Of a stretch of DNA of 64,000 nt, positions 26,997-36,188 are shown in pieces. This DNA comes from Halalkalibacterium ligniniphilum (GTDB lineage: Bacteria; Bacillota; Bacilli; Bacillales; Bacillaceae_D). The translations under genes were made by a program, and so were the position numbers. The notes under the pieces are model-generated. The model was given only the letters and a program-made list of their open reading frames with translations, searched no databases and was not told the origin of the DNA. The stretch spans positions 1 through 64,000 of the forward strand of contig NZ_ANNK01000087.1 of the NCBI RefSeq assembly GCF_000334155.1, read 5' to 3'. The stretch's first letter is position 1. Every line of letters starts with the position of its first letter.

Positions 26997-27385
26997 TAAC
27001 TAGGAGCGAAGCCAAAAAAATGTATTTGCCCTTGTTCAATGGAATGGTTAAACGGACCGCGAAAGTTTAGTGAATAAATGTTTGATGGAAAAATGTGGGA
27101 ATAAACGATTATTAAACAAAGTTGCGATTAAGAAACAATTAGATTAAGAGAGAGAGCAGGGTGCGTCAAGAGCTTGAAAAAGTGTACAGAGACAAAAAAA
27201 TTTGTTAGGGGCGGCAGTTTTTCTTTCATCAAATGAAAGTGATTTTATTACTGGACAAACAATGATTGTTGATGGTGGCGGACATATGATCTGATGCTAG
27301 TAAAGGGACATTGTGACCAAACTTCAAAGAGGGATTTCAAAAACCGCAAGTACTAAAACGGTGCTTTTTAAAAGGCAAACTATTT
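26997..27385. other. Gap with a gene remnant
   Basis: 389 bases. Apart from the dehydrogenase remnant at 27202-27294 nothing recognisable was found; a weak hairpin near 27339-27370 (AAAAACCG / CGGTgcTTTTT) might terminate TTT 2 transcription. Confidence 0.5.
27202..27294 (+). pseudogene. C-terminal remnant of a short-chain dehydrogenase
   Basis: Thirty codons reading LLGAAVFLSSNESDFITG then QTMIVDGGGHMI and a stop, the unmistakable end of an SDR protein (GAAVFLxS...ITGQxxxVDGG). An in-frame stop lies just upstream at 27175 and no other SDR motif is present, so about 90 percent of the gene is gone. Evidence of deletion in this region. Confidence 0.85.
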
Positions 27386-27406
27386 TTGATAAGGGGGATG
27401 AGGCGA

Positions 27407-28084
27407 TTGGATTATTCCTGGAAAGATGTGATGCCTAAATCAGAGCGACTTCTTTATTCAAAAACTTTTAGTCAAACAAATGATTTAGGGATAAAGCCTG
27501 CTCTATTAGTGATTGATTGCACCTATGCATTTACGGGTACACGAAAAACGACCATTGAAAAAGCGATAGAGGAAGTGCCTACAGCTTGTGGGGAAATGGC
27601 GTGGGAAGCGATTCCATATATTCAGCAGTTATTGTTCGTTATTCGAGAAAAGCAGCTTCCGATCATTTATACAAAGAATGATGTTGAAAGCCAGTTAATG
27701 GTTGGAAAAGCAACGAAATCAATAAGGCAAGTTGACCTTGACCCTTATTATCAATTAATACCTGATGAAATAAGGCCAAGCGATGGTGAATGGGTATTAC
27801 AAAAACCAAAAGCAAGCGCATTTTTTTCTACATCGCTTGTTTCGTATTTGTATCAAAAACAGATTGACAGCCTTATTATTTGTGGTGCGACAACGTCAGG
27901 CTGTGTACGAGCGACAGCTACGGATGCCTGTTCTTATGGTATTTCTACTTTTGTAGTAGAAGAAGCGTGTTTTGACCGGTCATACTTCGCTCATTGTGCC
28001 AATTTATTCGATATAAATGCAAAGTACGCCTCAGTCATTTCATTTAACACGTTGAACGAACAATTATTACAAATGGATCAATAA
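27407..28084 (+). CDS. Isochorismatase-family cysteine hydrolase
   Basis: 225 residues from TTG 27407, nine bases after AAGGGGG (an ATG three codons earlier is too close to that site). Catalytic triad of the family: Asp in LLVIDCTYAF, Lys in QKPKASAF, Cys in GATTSGCVRAT followed by ATDACSYG. Closest by eye to N-carbamoylsarcosine amidase/maleamate amidase types, which split amide bonds. May deaminate an aromatic or ring-cleavage amide in this cluster; substrate unknown. Confidence 0.85.
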   Translation: MDYSWKDVMPKSERLLYSKTFSQTNDLGIKPALLVIDCTYAFTGTRKTTIEKAIEEVPTACGEMAWEAIPYIQQLLFVIREKQLPIIYTKNDVESQLMVGKATKSIRQVDLDPYYQLIPDEIRPSDGEWVLQKPKASAFFSTSLVSYLYQKQIDSLIICGATTSGCVRATATDACSYGISTFVVEEACFDRSYFAHCANLFDINAKYASVISFNTLNEQLLQMDQ

Positions 28085-28116
28085 ACGAGCAAAATGATTT
28101 GAATCGTGATGGAAGT

Positions 28117-28155
28117 AAAGTAACTAGGGGAAGTTTACATTCCTCTAGTTACTTT
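28117..28155. terminator. Bidirectional terminator between convergent genes
   Basis: 16-base arms starting AAAGTAACTAG and ending CTAGTTACTTT with one mismatch; it overlaps the end of the minus-strand LysR gene. Confidence 0.7.
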
Positions 28156-29039
28156 GCTATGGACGTGCAAGCAATATAATCCCAAAACTGTTGAGAATGA
28201 ATCGATAGTGGCTTTTTGCTATTACAGATGAGCAAGGTGTCTCTAGAAACTTTTAATGGAGGCTTCAGAGGCACAATTTTAATCGTTTCTTTTGATTCCT
28301 CATCATTTACTGCCGCTAAAGGAATAAAGCCAATGCCCTCATTTTCAAAGACTAATTGTTTAATTGTCTCTAAATGATCAAATTCCATACCCATATCTGG
28401 ATGGATGTGATGTTCGTCGAACCAATTAGCAATTGTTGACCAGTACCTTGACTTACGGTTAAAAGGTAACACGGTTTCATTTTTAAAATCTTCAGGCGTT
28501 ACATACGGTTTCTGTGCAAAAGGGTGATGAACATGAACAATTAAAACAATTGGATCGGAGCTAAGAAGTAATGATCTCACTCCGTTATGAAAAAGTGGGC
28601 CTTTGATAATTCCTAGATCTGCTTTTCCATTTATGACCCAATCGATAATTGTTGTTGAGATCGAAGTCCTTACATTAATTCCGATATGCGGGTGCTCTTG
28701 ATGAAAGGATTGTAAATAGTTTGGCAAAATATAGCTTGCAGCAGTGGATATTGATGCTAAATGGATTCTGCCAGTTGTTTTTTTAACATTTTTTAAGTCT
28801 TCCACGCCTTCATTAAGAATCTTTATCGTTTTTTGTACATAAATAAGCATTTTTTTGCCTTCAGGTGTTAATTCAATTCCTCTACCATTTCGAAAAAACA
28901 TTTTGTAACCGATTTCTTTTTCAAATACACGAATGCGGTTAATAATAGAAGATTGACTAACATACAGTTCGTCAGATGCCTTTTGAATACTCTTCACTTT
29001 TGCTAACTTTACAAATGTTTTTAAAAGCTCTAAATCCAA
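28149..29039 (-). CDS. LysR-family regulator 4
   Basis: 296 residues, TTG start after TAGGAGG. Helix-turn-helix SIQKASDELYVSQSSIINRI, then the effector domain with a typical SISTAASYILPNYLQSFHQE. Downstream of and in the same direction as the HAD-riboflavin kinase gene (30-base gap), so the two are probably cotranscribed, divergently from ubiD. Likely regulator of that divergent promoter. Confidence 0.88.
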   Translation of the reverse strand: MDLELLKTFVKLAKVKSIQKASDELYVSQSSIINRIRVFEKEIGYKMFFRNGRGIELTPEGKKMLIYVQKTIKILNEGVEDLKNVKKTTGRIHLASISTAASYILPNYLQSFHQEHPHIGINVRTSISTTIIDWVINGKADLGIIKGPLFHNGVRSLLLSSDPIVLIVHVHHPFAQKPYVTPEDFKNETVLPFNRKSRYWSTIANWFDEHHIHPDMGMEFDHLETIKQLVFENEGIGFIPLAAVNDEESKETIKIVPLKPPLKVSRDTLLICNSKKPLSIHSQQFWDYIACTSIAK

Positions 29040-29069
29040 AATGGTTTCCTCCTAATTTATTTACTATTT

Positions 29070-30152
29070 TCACTGAATGGGTGTAATGTAAATCGAATCA
29101 TAAAACCGAAGATTCAACGTTTGTTGTAAATGAAGGGGTGATATGATTTCAATTTTAAGAGGGTCATATTCTTTGAGCTCTGGACGAAGGATATAAGCTT
29201 GCTGCTTCATCGAATGTGCATGAATCATAACTGGATATAGGGTTGCATGACAATATTTTCCGTTAAATGATAATTGTATGGAAGGGGTAGATTTGAAAAA
29301 AGATTCTAGCTTAAGCAAAGAAGATGTAATCAGTGAAAGATTAAGAGTACCAGGGTACGGTTGCTGCTGTGTCAAACGTTCGATTTCATTTCGGACTGCG
29401 TTCTGTGATAAAAAATCTGTGGCCTTATTTAATCCTTTTGTGTATCTGCCTTGAAGAATGTGGGTGGCGAGAATTGCATTTTGGTTATCAATTTTTAATA
29501 AAAAGGGAAGATCGGATGTGGTTTCTAGAATAAAATCTGCCTCCTCTCTTTCCAACGTTTCATAAGAGGAGGTCCCACTTAATACTCCTACAGTAGTAAC
29601 TTCTGCTCGTTTTCCAGCTTGAATATCTAACGGTGTGTCACCCACAAACAACGTCTCTTCTTTTGAGCTATTTAAGTTCTTTAAAGCAAGGAGAATTCCT
29701 TCAGGGTTTGGTTTTTTCAACGTGACATGATCTCTTGTAACGACGGTGTCAACATATTGTAAAAGTGGGCTTATTTTTTTCAAATGTAACACCTCATTGC
29801 CTGAAGAAGTTACAATGCCGATTTTATAGCCGCTTTTTTTAAGTTCCTTTAAGAGAGAGAAGGTTTTTGGGAAGATTTTAACATTTTTATGAAAGAGATC
29901 TTCCCACATTTCCTCCCTCTTTTGCTTAAATAATGTGATGTTTTTCTCTTTATCACTTGAATGATTTGAAAAACAAAAATCAAAAAACGATTTCCCATCA
30001 TTTACTACGGATAACAAATGTTCTTGTTTAACGAGGGGAAATCCCAATTCTTTACATATTTCGTTAGCGATAGAGCAAAAGGCTTGAAATGAATCGATAA
30101 GAGTACCATCAAGGTCAAAAAGAATTGTACGAACCTTCTTAATCTCATTGAT
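29070..30152 (-). CDS. HAD phosphatase fused to CTP-type riboflavin kinase domain
   Basis: About 360 residues. The N-terminal HAD domain (to about 215) has all four motifs: DLDGTLID, IVTSSGN, LKKPNPEG and FVGDTPLDIQAG. The C-terminal 140 residues resemble archaeal CTP-dependent riboflavin kinase (RibK, DUF120): PYPGTLNLSL holds the Thr/Asn metal-nucleotide motif, and AYILRPELKEYDPLKIEIIS resembles the RibK end, though its LRE is LQQ. The frame upstream of the first usual start codon (30047) encodes the essential DLDGT motif, yet has no ATG, GTG or TTG; ATC at 30150-30152 lies nine bases after AAGGAAG, or a frameshift from ATG 30148 is needed. Divergent from ubiD, so an FMN or prenyl-FMN supply role is likely. 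Confidence 0.8.
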   Translation of the reverse strand: MNEIKKVRTILFDLDGTLIDSFQAFCSIANEICKELGFPLVKQEHLLSVVNDGKSFFDFCFSNHSSDKEKNITLFKQKREEMWEDLFHKNVKIFPKTFSLLKELKKSGYKIGIVTSSGNEVLHLKKISPLLQYVDTVVTRDHVTLKKPNPEGILLALKNLNSSKEETLFVGDTPLDIQAGKRAEVTTVGVLSGTSSYETLEREEADFILETTSDLPFLLKIDNQNAILATHILQGRYTKGLNKATDFLSQNAVRNEIERLTQQQPYPGTLNLSLITSSLLKLESFFKSTPSIQLSFNGKYCHATLYPVMIHAHSMKQQAYILRPELKEYDPLKIEIISPLHLQQTLNLRFYDSIYITPIQ

Positions 30153-30187
30153 AGGACGTCACTTCCTTAAAAGTAATATAAATCTCA

Positions 30188-30211
30188 TTCTTATTTATTA
30201 ATAAATAAGAA
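30188..30211. promoter_or_regulatory. 24-bp perfect palindrome between the HAD-kinase gene and ubiD
   Basis: Left arm TTCTTATTTATT, right arm its exact complement. Central position in the divergent promoter region makes it a candidate operator, probably for the LysR at 28149. Confidence 0.55.
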
Positions 30212-30336
30212 AATTCAGTATTTTAAATAATCATATCAAAAGGATGCTAATGATGGAAGACTTGAAAACTGGTACGCTTAATTTGTAAGAAAACATACTA
30301 TTCAAAAAAGTATACATTAAAAGGAGATGTGGTTGA

Positions 30337-31776
30337 ATGGCGTACAAGGATTTACGGGAGTATTTAGAAACGTTAAAAAAACACGAGAAATTAAAAGTGA
30401 TTGATAAAGAAGTAGATAAGGATTGGGAAATTTCAGCAGTTGGACGGGTAGCATTCCAATCAATCAATCAAAAGGATCGTCCAGCGCTTATGTTTACAAA
30501 TGTAAAAGGCTATAATACACCCGTTGTTTTTGGAATTTTAGGAGGTTCTCGTGAAATTTATTCTTTAGCCTTAGGAACGACAGAAGACAAAATTCAGGAA
30601 AAGTGGGCAGAAGCACAACAACGTCCGATTGAACCAAATATTGTTCAAACTGGGCCTGTGAAGGAAAACATCCTAAAAGGGGACGAAATAGATGTTTTTA
30701 AATTTCCTGTTCCCACATGGACAAGGGAGCATGACCCAGCTCCTTACTTAACATCTCCATTTATTTTTACAAAAGATCCCGAAACTGGTGAACAAAATGT
30801 CGGTACTTATCGAGTTCAGTTAAAGGAAAAAAACAAGCTCGGGGTTTGGGTTAATTTCGTTCAACATGCTCGAAAACATGTGGAAATGTACGATGAGCGT
30901 AATGAACCTACACCTGTTGCTATCGTTTTGGGTACAGACCCAACGATTGGTCTTTGCTCTGTTGCAAGAACCGTTTATGGGTTAGATGAAGTTGCTGTTG
31001 CTGGTGGTTTGCGTGGGGAAGCGGTCGATTTAGTTAAATGTGAAACCGTCGATCTTCATGTTCCAGCAACTGCAGAGATTGTGATTGAAGGATACTTCCG
31101 ACCGAATGAATTAGAAATTGAAGGTCCATTTGGAGAATATCCTGGGTACATGGGTCCAAAGGCAATGTCTTATGTCATGGATGTTACGTGTATTACACAC
31201 CGGAATGATCCGATTTATCAAGCATTCTTAAGTCAGATGCCACCGAGCGAATCGAGTATGATTCGTAGCATCGGGCGCGAAGCAGCGATTTACAAAACAT
31301 TAGTGAAGGATCTACGTTTACCAGTTAAGGATGTTCATTTACTTGAAGCTGGCGGTGCGGCGGCTTATCTTGCCATCTCAATGAAAAAAGAGCATGAAGG
31401 ACAAGTGCGGCAAGTTATGCTTGGAGCATGGTCTGTTGACCCGACGCTTGCGAAATTCTGCGTGGTAGTAGATGAGGATATTGATATTAGGGATCAATTT
31501 ATGCTGAACTGGGCATTATCATGGCGTGTTCAACCTCATAAGGATATTTTCATTGTAGAGGATATGCCTGCTGTGCGGCTAGATCCATCGCAAGCAGCAG
31601 ATGAAGTAACACAGCTCGATAAGTCAAGAAGAACCTCATCAAAAATGGGGATTGATGCGACAAAAAAACATCAGTTCCCAGCGATTGCGATGCCTCCAGA
31701 AGAGGATTTGAAAAAAGTAAGAAGCAATTGGGGCTCGTATTGGAATACAGAAAATTTAGTGAAAACACATTTATAA
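30337..31776 (+). CDS. UbiD-family prenyl-FMN-dependent decarboxylase
   Basis: 479 residues, full UbiD length. Begins MAYKDLREYLETLKKHEKL as in the family and contains the cofactor/metal region LGTDPTIGLCSVARTVYG and the signature EIEGPFGEYPGYMG. Reversibly decarboxylates an aromatic or unsaturated acid in the cytoplasm, using prenyl-FMN made by UbiX (23121). Members close to this act on hydroxybenzoates, vanillate or phthaloyl acids; which one cannot be told. ATG after AAAGGAGATG. Followed by an aldehyde dehydrogenase. Confidence 0.92.
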   Translation: MAYKDLREYLETLKKHEKLKVIDKEVDKDWEISAVGRVAFQSINQKDRPALMFTNVKGYNTPVVFGILGGSREIYSLALGTTEDKIQEKWAEAQQRPIEPNIVQTGPVKENILKGDEIDVFKFPVPTWTREHDPAPYLTSPFIFTKDPETGEQNVGTYRVQLKEKNKLGVWVNFVQHARKHVEMYDERNEPTPVAIVLGTDPTIGLCSVARTVYGLDEVAVAGGLRGEAVDLVKCETVDLHVPATAEIVIEGYFRPNELEIEGPFGEYPGYMGPKAMSYVMDVTCITHRNDPIYQAFLSQMPPSESSMIRSIGREAAIYKTLVKDLRLPVKDVHLLEAGGAAAYLAISMKKEHEGQVRQVMLGAWSVDPTLAKFCVVVDEDIDIRDQFMLNWALSWRVQPHKDIFIVEDMPAVRLDPSQAADEVTQLDKSRRTSSKMGIDATKKHQFPAIAMPPEEDLKKVRSNWGSYWNTENLVKTHL

Positions 31777-31822
31777 CATCTGTAGGACCTAATAAAAAGC
31801 AATTGAAATAAAAAAATTTCAA

Positions 31823-31873
31823 AAAAAGACACGGCGAGGCTTGAGATAACTCATAGGAACGTCGTGTCTTTTT
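31823..31873 (+). terminator. Terminator after ubiD
   Basis: AAAAAGACACG pairs with CGTGTCTTTTT across 29 bases with extra GCG/CGTC pairing inside; ends in a T-run. Confidence 0.75.
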
Positions 31874-31959
31874 GTGAAAAAAGCAAATGATTGGGTTTGT
31901 TATAGGTAAAAGCTAGTACATTAAATCATTATGTTTCATCGAAAACGGGGGCGGTCTGA

Positions 31960-33450
31960 ATGGCTAATGGTATAGTAAATGGACAAATAACGTTAGACCA
32001 AATTAGAGAGAAAACCTATTTTCCTATGCTAATAGGAGGCGAAAAAGTAGAGAGTGTCTCAGGTGAATGGATGGATGTATATTATCCTGGAGATGGTCAA
32101 TTATTAGCAAAAGTCCCTTCTGGTAACAACCAAGATGTGGAACTAGCTGTTGAAAATGGCTTGGACGCATTTCAATCGTGGAAGAAAGCACCTCCGATGC
32201 AGCGCAGTCGTCTTTTACTAAAGTTAGCTGATCTGTTAGAAGAAGAAATTGAATATTTAGCGTTCATTGATTCGATAGATAGTGGCAATCCAGTGACTGC
32301 AATGAAAGAAGATATTTATAAAGCAGCTCGTCAGATCCGGTATTATGCAGGGCTAGCCATGGAAATGAAAGGAGATACTTTACCTTATAATGGAACGGTA
32401 ATGAATGCTACGATTCGTGAGCCCTATGGTGTTGTAGCTAGAATGATCCCTTTTAATCACCCCCTTATGTTTGCAGCTGGGAAAATTGCAGCTCCTCTAG
32501 CTGCTGGTAATACGGTCATTTTAAAACCAGCAGATCAGACACCCATTTCCCCTTTAATTTTTGGTGAGCTGGCTAATAGAGTGTTACCACCAGGTGTATT
32601 GAACATTGTTACGGGAACGGGAATGGCTGTAGGAGAATCGATAGTAAAGCATCCAAAGATAAAAAGAATTGCATTTACAGGTGGTATTTCTACTGGTAGA
32701 AAGGTATTACAATCAGCCGCTCAGCAAATGAAGGTTGTTTCACTCGAATTAGGCGGTAAAAATCCAATGCTTGTTTTTCCTGATGTGGACATTAAAGAAG
32801 TCGTTCGTTCTGCCATAAAAGGGATGAATTTTAATGTCTGTCAAGGACAGTCATGCGGTTCAACAGCTCGAATTTATGTTCATAGCTCCATCTTTGATCG
32901 TTTTTTGTCTGAATTAATTGAGGGAGTGAAAGAAATTGAAGTGGGTATACCGTTTGATCCTGCCTGTAAAATGGGTGCGTTAATTTCACATGAGCACCTT
33001 GAGAAAGTTCATGGGTTCGTCCAACGAGCGATTGAGCAGGGGGCGGAAATCGTTTTAGGTGGTGAGAGAGTGGTAGCTAGCCCCTATAAAAATGGTTATT
33101 TCTATCCACCTACTATTTTTAAAAATGTTACTCAAGGGATGGAGATTGCGAAAGAAGAGGTTTTTGGTCCGGTTATATCAGTTTTAAGTTGGGACAGTGA
33201 AGATGAGTTATTGGCGTTTTGTAATGATAGTGAATATGGACTGACGGCAAGTATTTGGACAAATGATATACGAAAAGCTTATCGTTTTGCAAATGAAATC
33301 GAATCTGGATATATATGGATAAATGAAAGCTCAGCACGTTATGTAGGCACACCATTCGGAGGCTACAAGGAAAGTGGGATTGGTGTTGAAAATAGCATTG
33401 AAGAAATGTTTAGTTATACGCAAATTAAGACAATAAATGTTTCACTTTAA
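31960..33450 (+). CDS. Aldehyde dehydrogenase
   Basis: 496 residues. NAD-binding NTVILKPADQTP, catalytic Glu in SLELGGKNPML, catalytic Cys in NVCQGQSCGSTARI and the late EEVFGPVISVL. Betaine-aldehyde-dehydrogenase-like general fold; oxidises an aldehyde, perhaps an aromatic or semialdehyde, to an acid. Separated from ubiD by a terminator, so it has its own promoter. Confidence 0.88.
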   Translation: MANGIVNGQITLDQIREKTYFPMLIGGEKVESVSGEWMDVYYPGDGQLLAKVPSGNNQDVELAVENGLDAFQSWKKAPPMQRSRLLLKLADLLEEEIEYLAFIDSIDSGNPVTAMKEDIYKAARQIRYYAGLAMEMKGDTLPYNGTVMNATIREPYGVVARMIPFNHPLMFAAGKIAAPLAAGNTVILKPADQTPISPLIFGELANRVLPPGVLNIVTGTGMAVGESIVKHPKIKRIAFTGGISTGRKVLQSAAQQMKVVSLELGGKNPMLVFPDVDIKEVVRSAIKGMNFNVCQGQSCGSTARIYVHSSIFDRFLSELIEGVKEIEVGIPFDPACKMGALISHEHLEKVHGFVQRAIEQGAEIVLGGERVVASPYKNGYFYPPTIFKNVTQGMEIAKEEVFGPVISVLSWDSEDELLAFCNDSEYGLTASIWTNDIRKAYRFANEIESGYIWINESSARYVGTPFGGYKESGIGVENSIEEMFSYTQIKTINVSL

Positions 33451-33477
33451 GCGAGAGCAAATAAAATGGGACAAAGT

Positions 33478-33532
33478 AAAAACACCCCCTAAATCGTATG
33501 AGTCATTTAAACGATTTTGGAGGTGTTTTTAA
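33478..33532. terminator. Bidirectional terminator between convergent genes
   Basis: AAAAACACC...TAAATCGT pairs with ACGATTT...GGTGTTTTT; T-runs on both strands suit the convergent neighbours. Confidence 0.75.
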
Positions 33533-33540
33533 TTGGTGGG

Positions 33541-34407
33541 CTACGCAAGAAGTCTGTCATTAATTAATTTCGGTGCGAAATAAGTATCAAAATTCACCTC
33601 TGATTTTTTATTTATATTTTTATCAAACAAGCTGAAACCGATTTCTCCTTCAGGAAACTGAATATATTTTCCGTTGTGATTTTCTTCAAACGTTTTGAGC
33701 GATTCTCTGTTTTGCTCAACTGTTTCCTGCGAGATAAATTGTTCAAGTAATTTATTAAAAGGCATCACAGTTAAATTTAAATATTTCTCTCCAAACGTAA
33801 ATTCGTTCGAAATGAATTCATGGATTTTTTTCATTGAGTGCATCGTATTATCTAGACTAAGGGCTTGCTTGTACAAGATCCAATTCATCTCGCTATTTAG
33901 TAGGGTTAATTGGTTAATATCGCCTTTCTCTAAAAATAGACGTTCTTGAATCTTTTCTTTCTTAAAGGTTTGTAGTTCTGTAATTTTTTCTTTTAATTGC
34001 TCTTGTCCGTCAAAAATGACGGTTAACATATGCTTAATATTCATAAGATCATCTTCAAATCCTCTGAATGGTGTGCTGTATTTTTTGTTGATTTTTTCTA
34101 AATTAAAAGATAATTTTTCGAAGGCTGCAAGAGGGCGTTTTGTTACACATTTTTGAAAATGCTCCAAGCTTTCAGTGAGTATCGACCCTGTTTGAACAAA
34201 ATCTTTTAAAATGGGCAATGCCTCGTTTTTTGTGACAAGGGAACCGTTCTCATCGATAACAAAATACCCTTTTTCCGTAATATACCCATAATAGTAATTG
34301 CGGTTATTTAAGGTTAGACCATAGGGACAAAGCTCATATTCATCGTCTTCTTTCAATAATCGTTTTACGTGATCTTCTACATCTATTAATGTATTACTTT
34401 TCACCAT
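33541..34407 (-). CDS. Unknown protein with predicted coiled coil
   Basis: 288 residues from ATG 34407 after AGAGGTGAAG. Not recognised. N-terminal 60 residues look globular (ELCPYGLTLNNRNYYYGYI, then GYFVIDENGSLVTKNEALP). The middle (about 90-215) is long, helical and charged with heptad-like spacing (FDGQEQLKEKITELQTFKKE). No signal peptide or membrane segment. Divergent from the ferredoxin reductase gene. No functional call is possible. Confidence 0.75.
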   Translation of the reverse strand: MVKSNTLIDVEDHVKRLLKEDDEYELCPYGLTLNNRNYYYGYITEKGYFVIDENGSLVTKNEALPILKDFVQTGSILTESLEHFQKCVTKRPLAAFEKLSFNLEKINKKYSTPFRGFEDDLMNIKHMLTVIFDGQEQLKEKITELQTFKKEKIQERLFLEKGDINQLTLLNSEMNWILYKQALSLDNTMHSMKKIHEFISNEFTFGEKYLNLTVMPFNKLLEQFISQETVEQNRESLKTFEENHNGKYIQFPEGEIGFSLFDKNINKKSEVNFDTYFAPKLINDRLLA

Positions 34408-34763
34408 CAATCTTCACCTCTTCTTTTGATTACTTGATTATGCTACTTGAATTGTATTTTACTCGTTTGTGTAATAGATTAGTGCCTGAGCAAGAGCTAG
34501 TGCTTATCGATTATCAAAACATAGATATAGAGTTTATTTAAATGATATATAAAATAAATTAATTATACAATTCAGAATTTTAATTGTAGTATAAAATCTG
34601 TAAAAAGTTAATAGGAAAATAGCAAAATCTAATTTTTTAAAGGGAACTTAGGAACGGTTAATTTTTTCTTTGTCTAAATGTTTCCTATGAAGGAACGTTG
34701 ATCTTGTATGATAATCAAGGATAATTTAGAATTTTTAATAAATAGACTGAGGGAGGCATTTTA
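34408..34763. other. Divergent intergenic region
   Basis: 356 AT-rich bases between the unknown protein and the ferredoxin reductase. Presumably holds both promoters; no convincing operator, terminator or RNA was found. Confidence 0.5.
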
Positions 34764-35780
34764 ATGAGTTTTATTGATGAACAAGTATATGATATTACCG
34801 TTGTAGGCGGAGGACCTACTGGGCTTTTTACAGCTTTTTATGGCGGAATGCGCCAAAGCAGTGTGAAAATTATTGAAAGCATGCCCCAATTAGGTGGTCA
34901 GCTAGCTGCTTTATATCCAGAAAAATACATTTATGATATTGCGGGTTTTCCTAAAGTGCGAGCGCAGGAATTAGTTAATTCGCTAAAAGAACAAGCTCTA
35001 CATTTCAATCCTTCGCTTGCACTTGAAGAACGTGTATTAAATGTGGAAAAGCAGTCAGATAAGTTTGAAATTACAACGGATCGAGGCATTCATTATTCAA
35101 AATCGATTATCATTACAGCAGGTGTGGGAGCATTTGAACCAAGGCGTCTTGAGCATGAATTAGCTAGTAAATATGAAAATATAAACCTACATTACTTTGT
35201 CAGTGACTTAAGTAAATTTGCAGGGAAGAAAGTTGTCATAAATGGTGGAGGGGATTCTGCTGTTGACTGGGCGTTAATGTTAGAGCCAATTGCTGAAAAA
35301 GTTACACTTATACACCGCCGTGATAAATTTCGCGCCCATGAACACAGTGTTGAGCAATTGAAAAATTCAAAGGTTGAAATTCTCACCCCATATCAAATTA
35401 AAGAGTTAGTCGGAACGGATAGACTTGAACAAATTATTATTACCAATAATAAGACAAACGAAGAAAAAACGATAGAGTTAGATGATTTAATTGTCAACTT
35501 TGGGTTTGTGTCGAGTCTTGGACCGATTAAAGAATGGGGACTTGAGCTTGAGAAAGGAAGCATTGTTGTCAATTCCAAAATGGAAACGAATATTCCTGGC
35601 ATTTATGCAGCGGGTGATATTTGTACGTATCCTGGCAAAGTAAAATTAATTGCCGTTGGTTTTGGAGAAGCGCCTACCGCTGTAAATAATGCAAAATCTT
35701 ATTTTGATCCAGATGCGAAGCTTCAGCCTGGTCATAGTACATCAATGGATTTATCAAAAACCGCTGTAGCTGCAAAATAA
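34764..35780 (+). CDS. Ferredoxin-NADP reductase, thioredoxin-reductase-like (YumC type)
   Basis: 338 residues. FAD site [23 protein letters not shown] site [17 protein letters not shown] with [10 protein letters not shown], and second FAD site [20 protein letters not shown]. The redox CxxC of thioredoxin reductase is absent, which defines the Bacillus YumC-type ferredoxin reductase. It passes electrons from NADPH to ferredoxin. Placed 35 bases before a ferredoxin gene, so the pair probably feeds one or both Rieske oxygenases of the window, which lack their own reductases. Confidence 0.92.
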   Translation: MSFIDEQVYDITVVGGGPTGLFTAFYGGMRQSSVKIIESMPQLGGQLAALYPEKYIYDIAGFPKVRAQELVNSLKEQALHFNPSLALEERVLNVEKQSDKFEITTDRGIHYSKSIIITAGVGAFEPRRLEHELASKYENINLHYFVSDLSKFAGKKVVINGGGDSAVDWALMLEPIAEKVTLIHRRDKFRAHEHSVEQLKNSKVEILTPYQIKELVGTDRLEQIIITNNKTNEEKTIELDDLIVNFGFVSSLGPIKEWGLELEKGSIVVNSKMETNIPGIYAAGDICTYPGKVKLIAVGFGEAPTAVNNAKSYFDPDAKLQPGHSTSMDLSKTAVAAK

Positions 35781-35812
35781 AGAATAACGTTAAACTGGGA
35801 GAGGAGATTTAG

Positions 35813-36064
<252 letters not shown>

Positions 36065-36082
36065 ATCGCAGTGTATGATGAG

Positions 36083-36134
36083 AAAGCTCAAGACAAAGGC
36101 TTGGTGAAACTAGCCTTTGACTTGAGCTTTTTTT
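36083..36134 (+). terminator. Terminator after ferredoxin
   Basis: AAAGCTCAAG...CAAAGGCT pairs with AGCCTTTG...CTTGAGCTTT, followed by a T-run. Confidence 0.88.
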
Positions 36135-36188
36135 GTTTCACTATTACGAGCAAGCTAAGTAGGGTTGCATGACAAAATAAAATGGATA

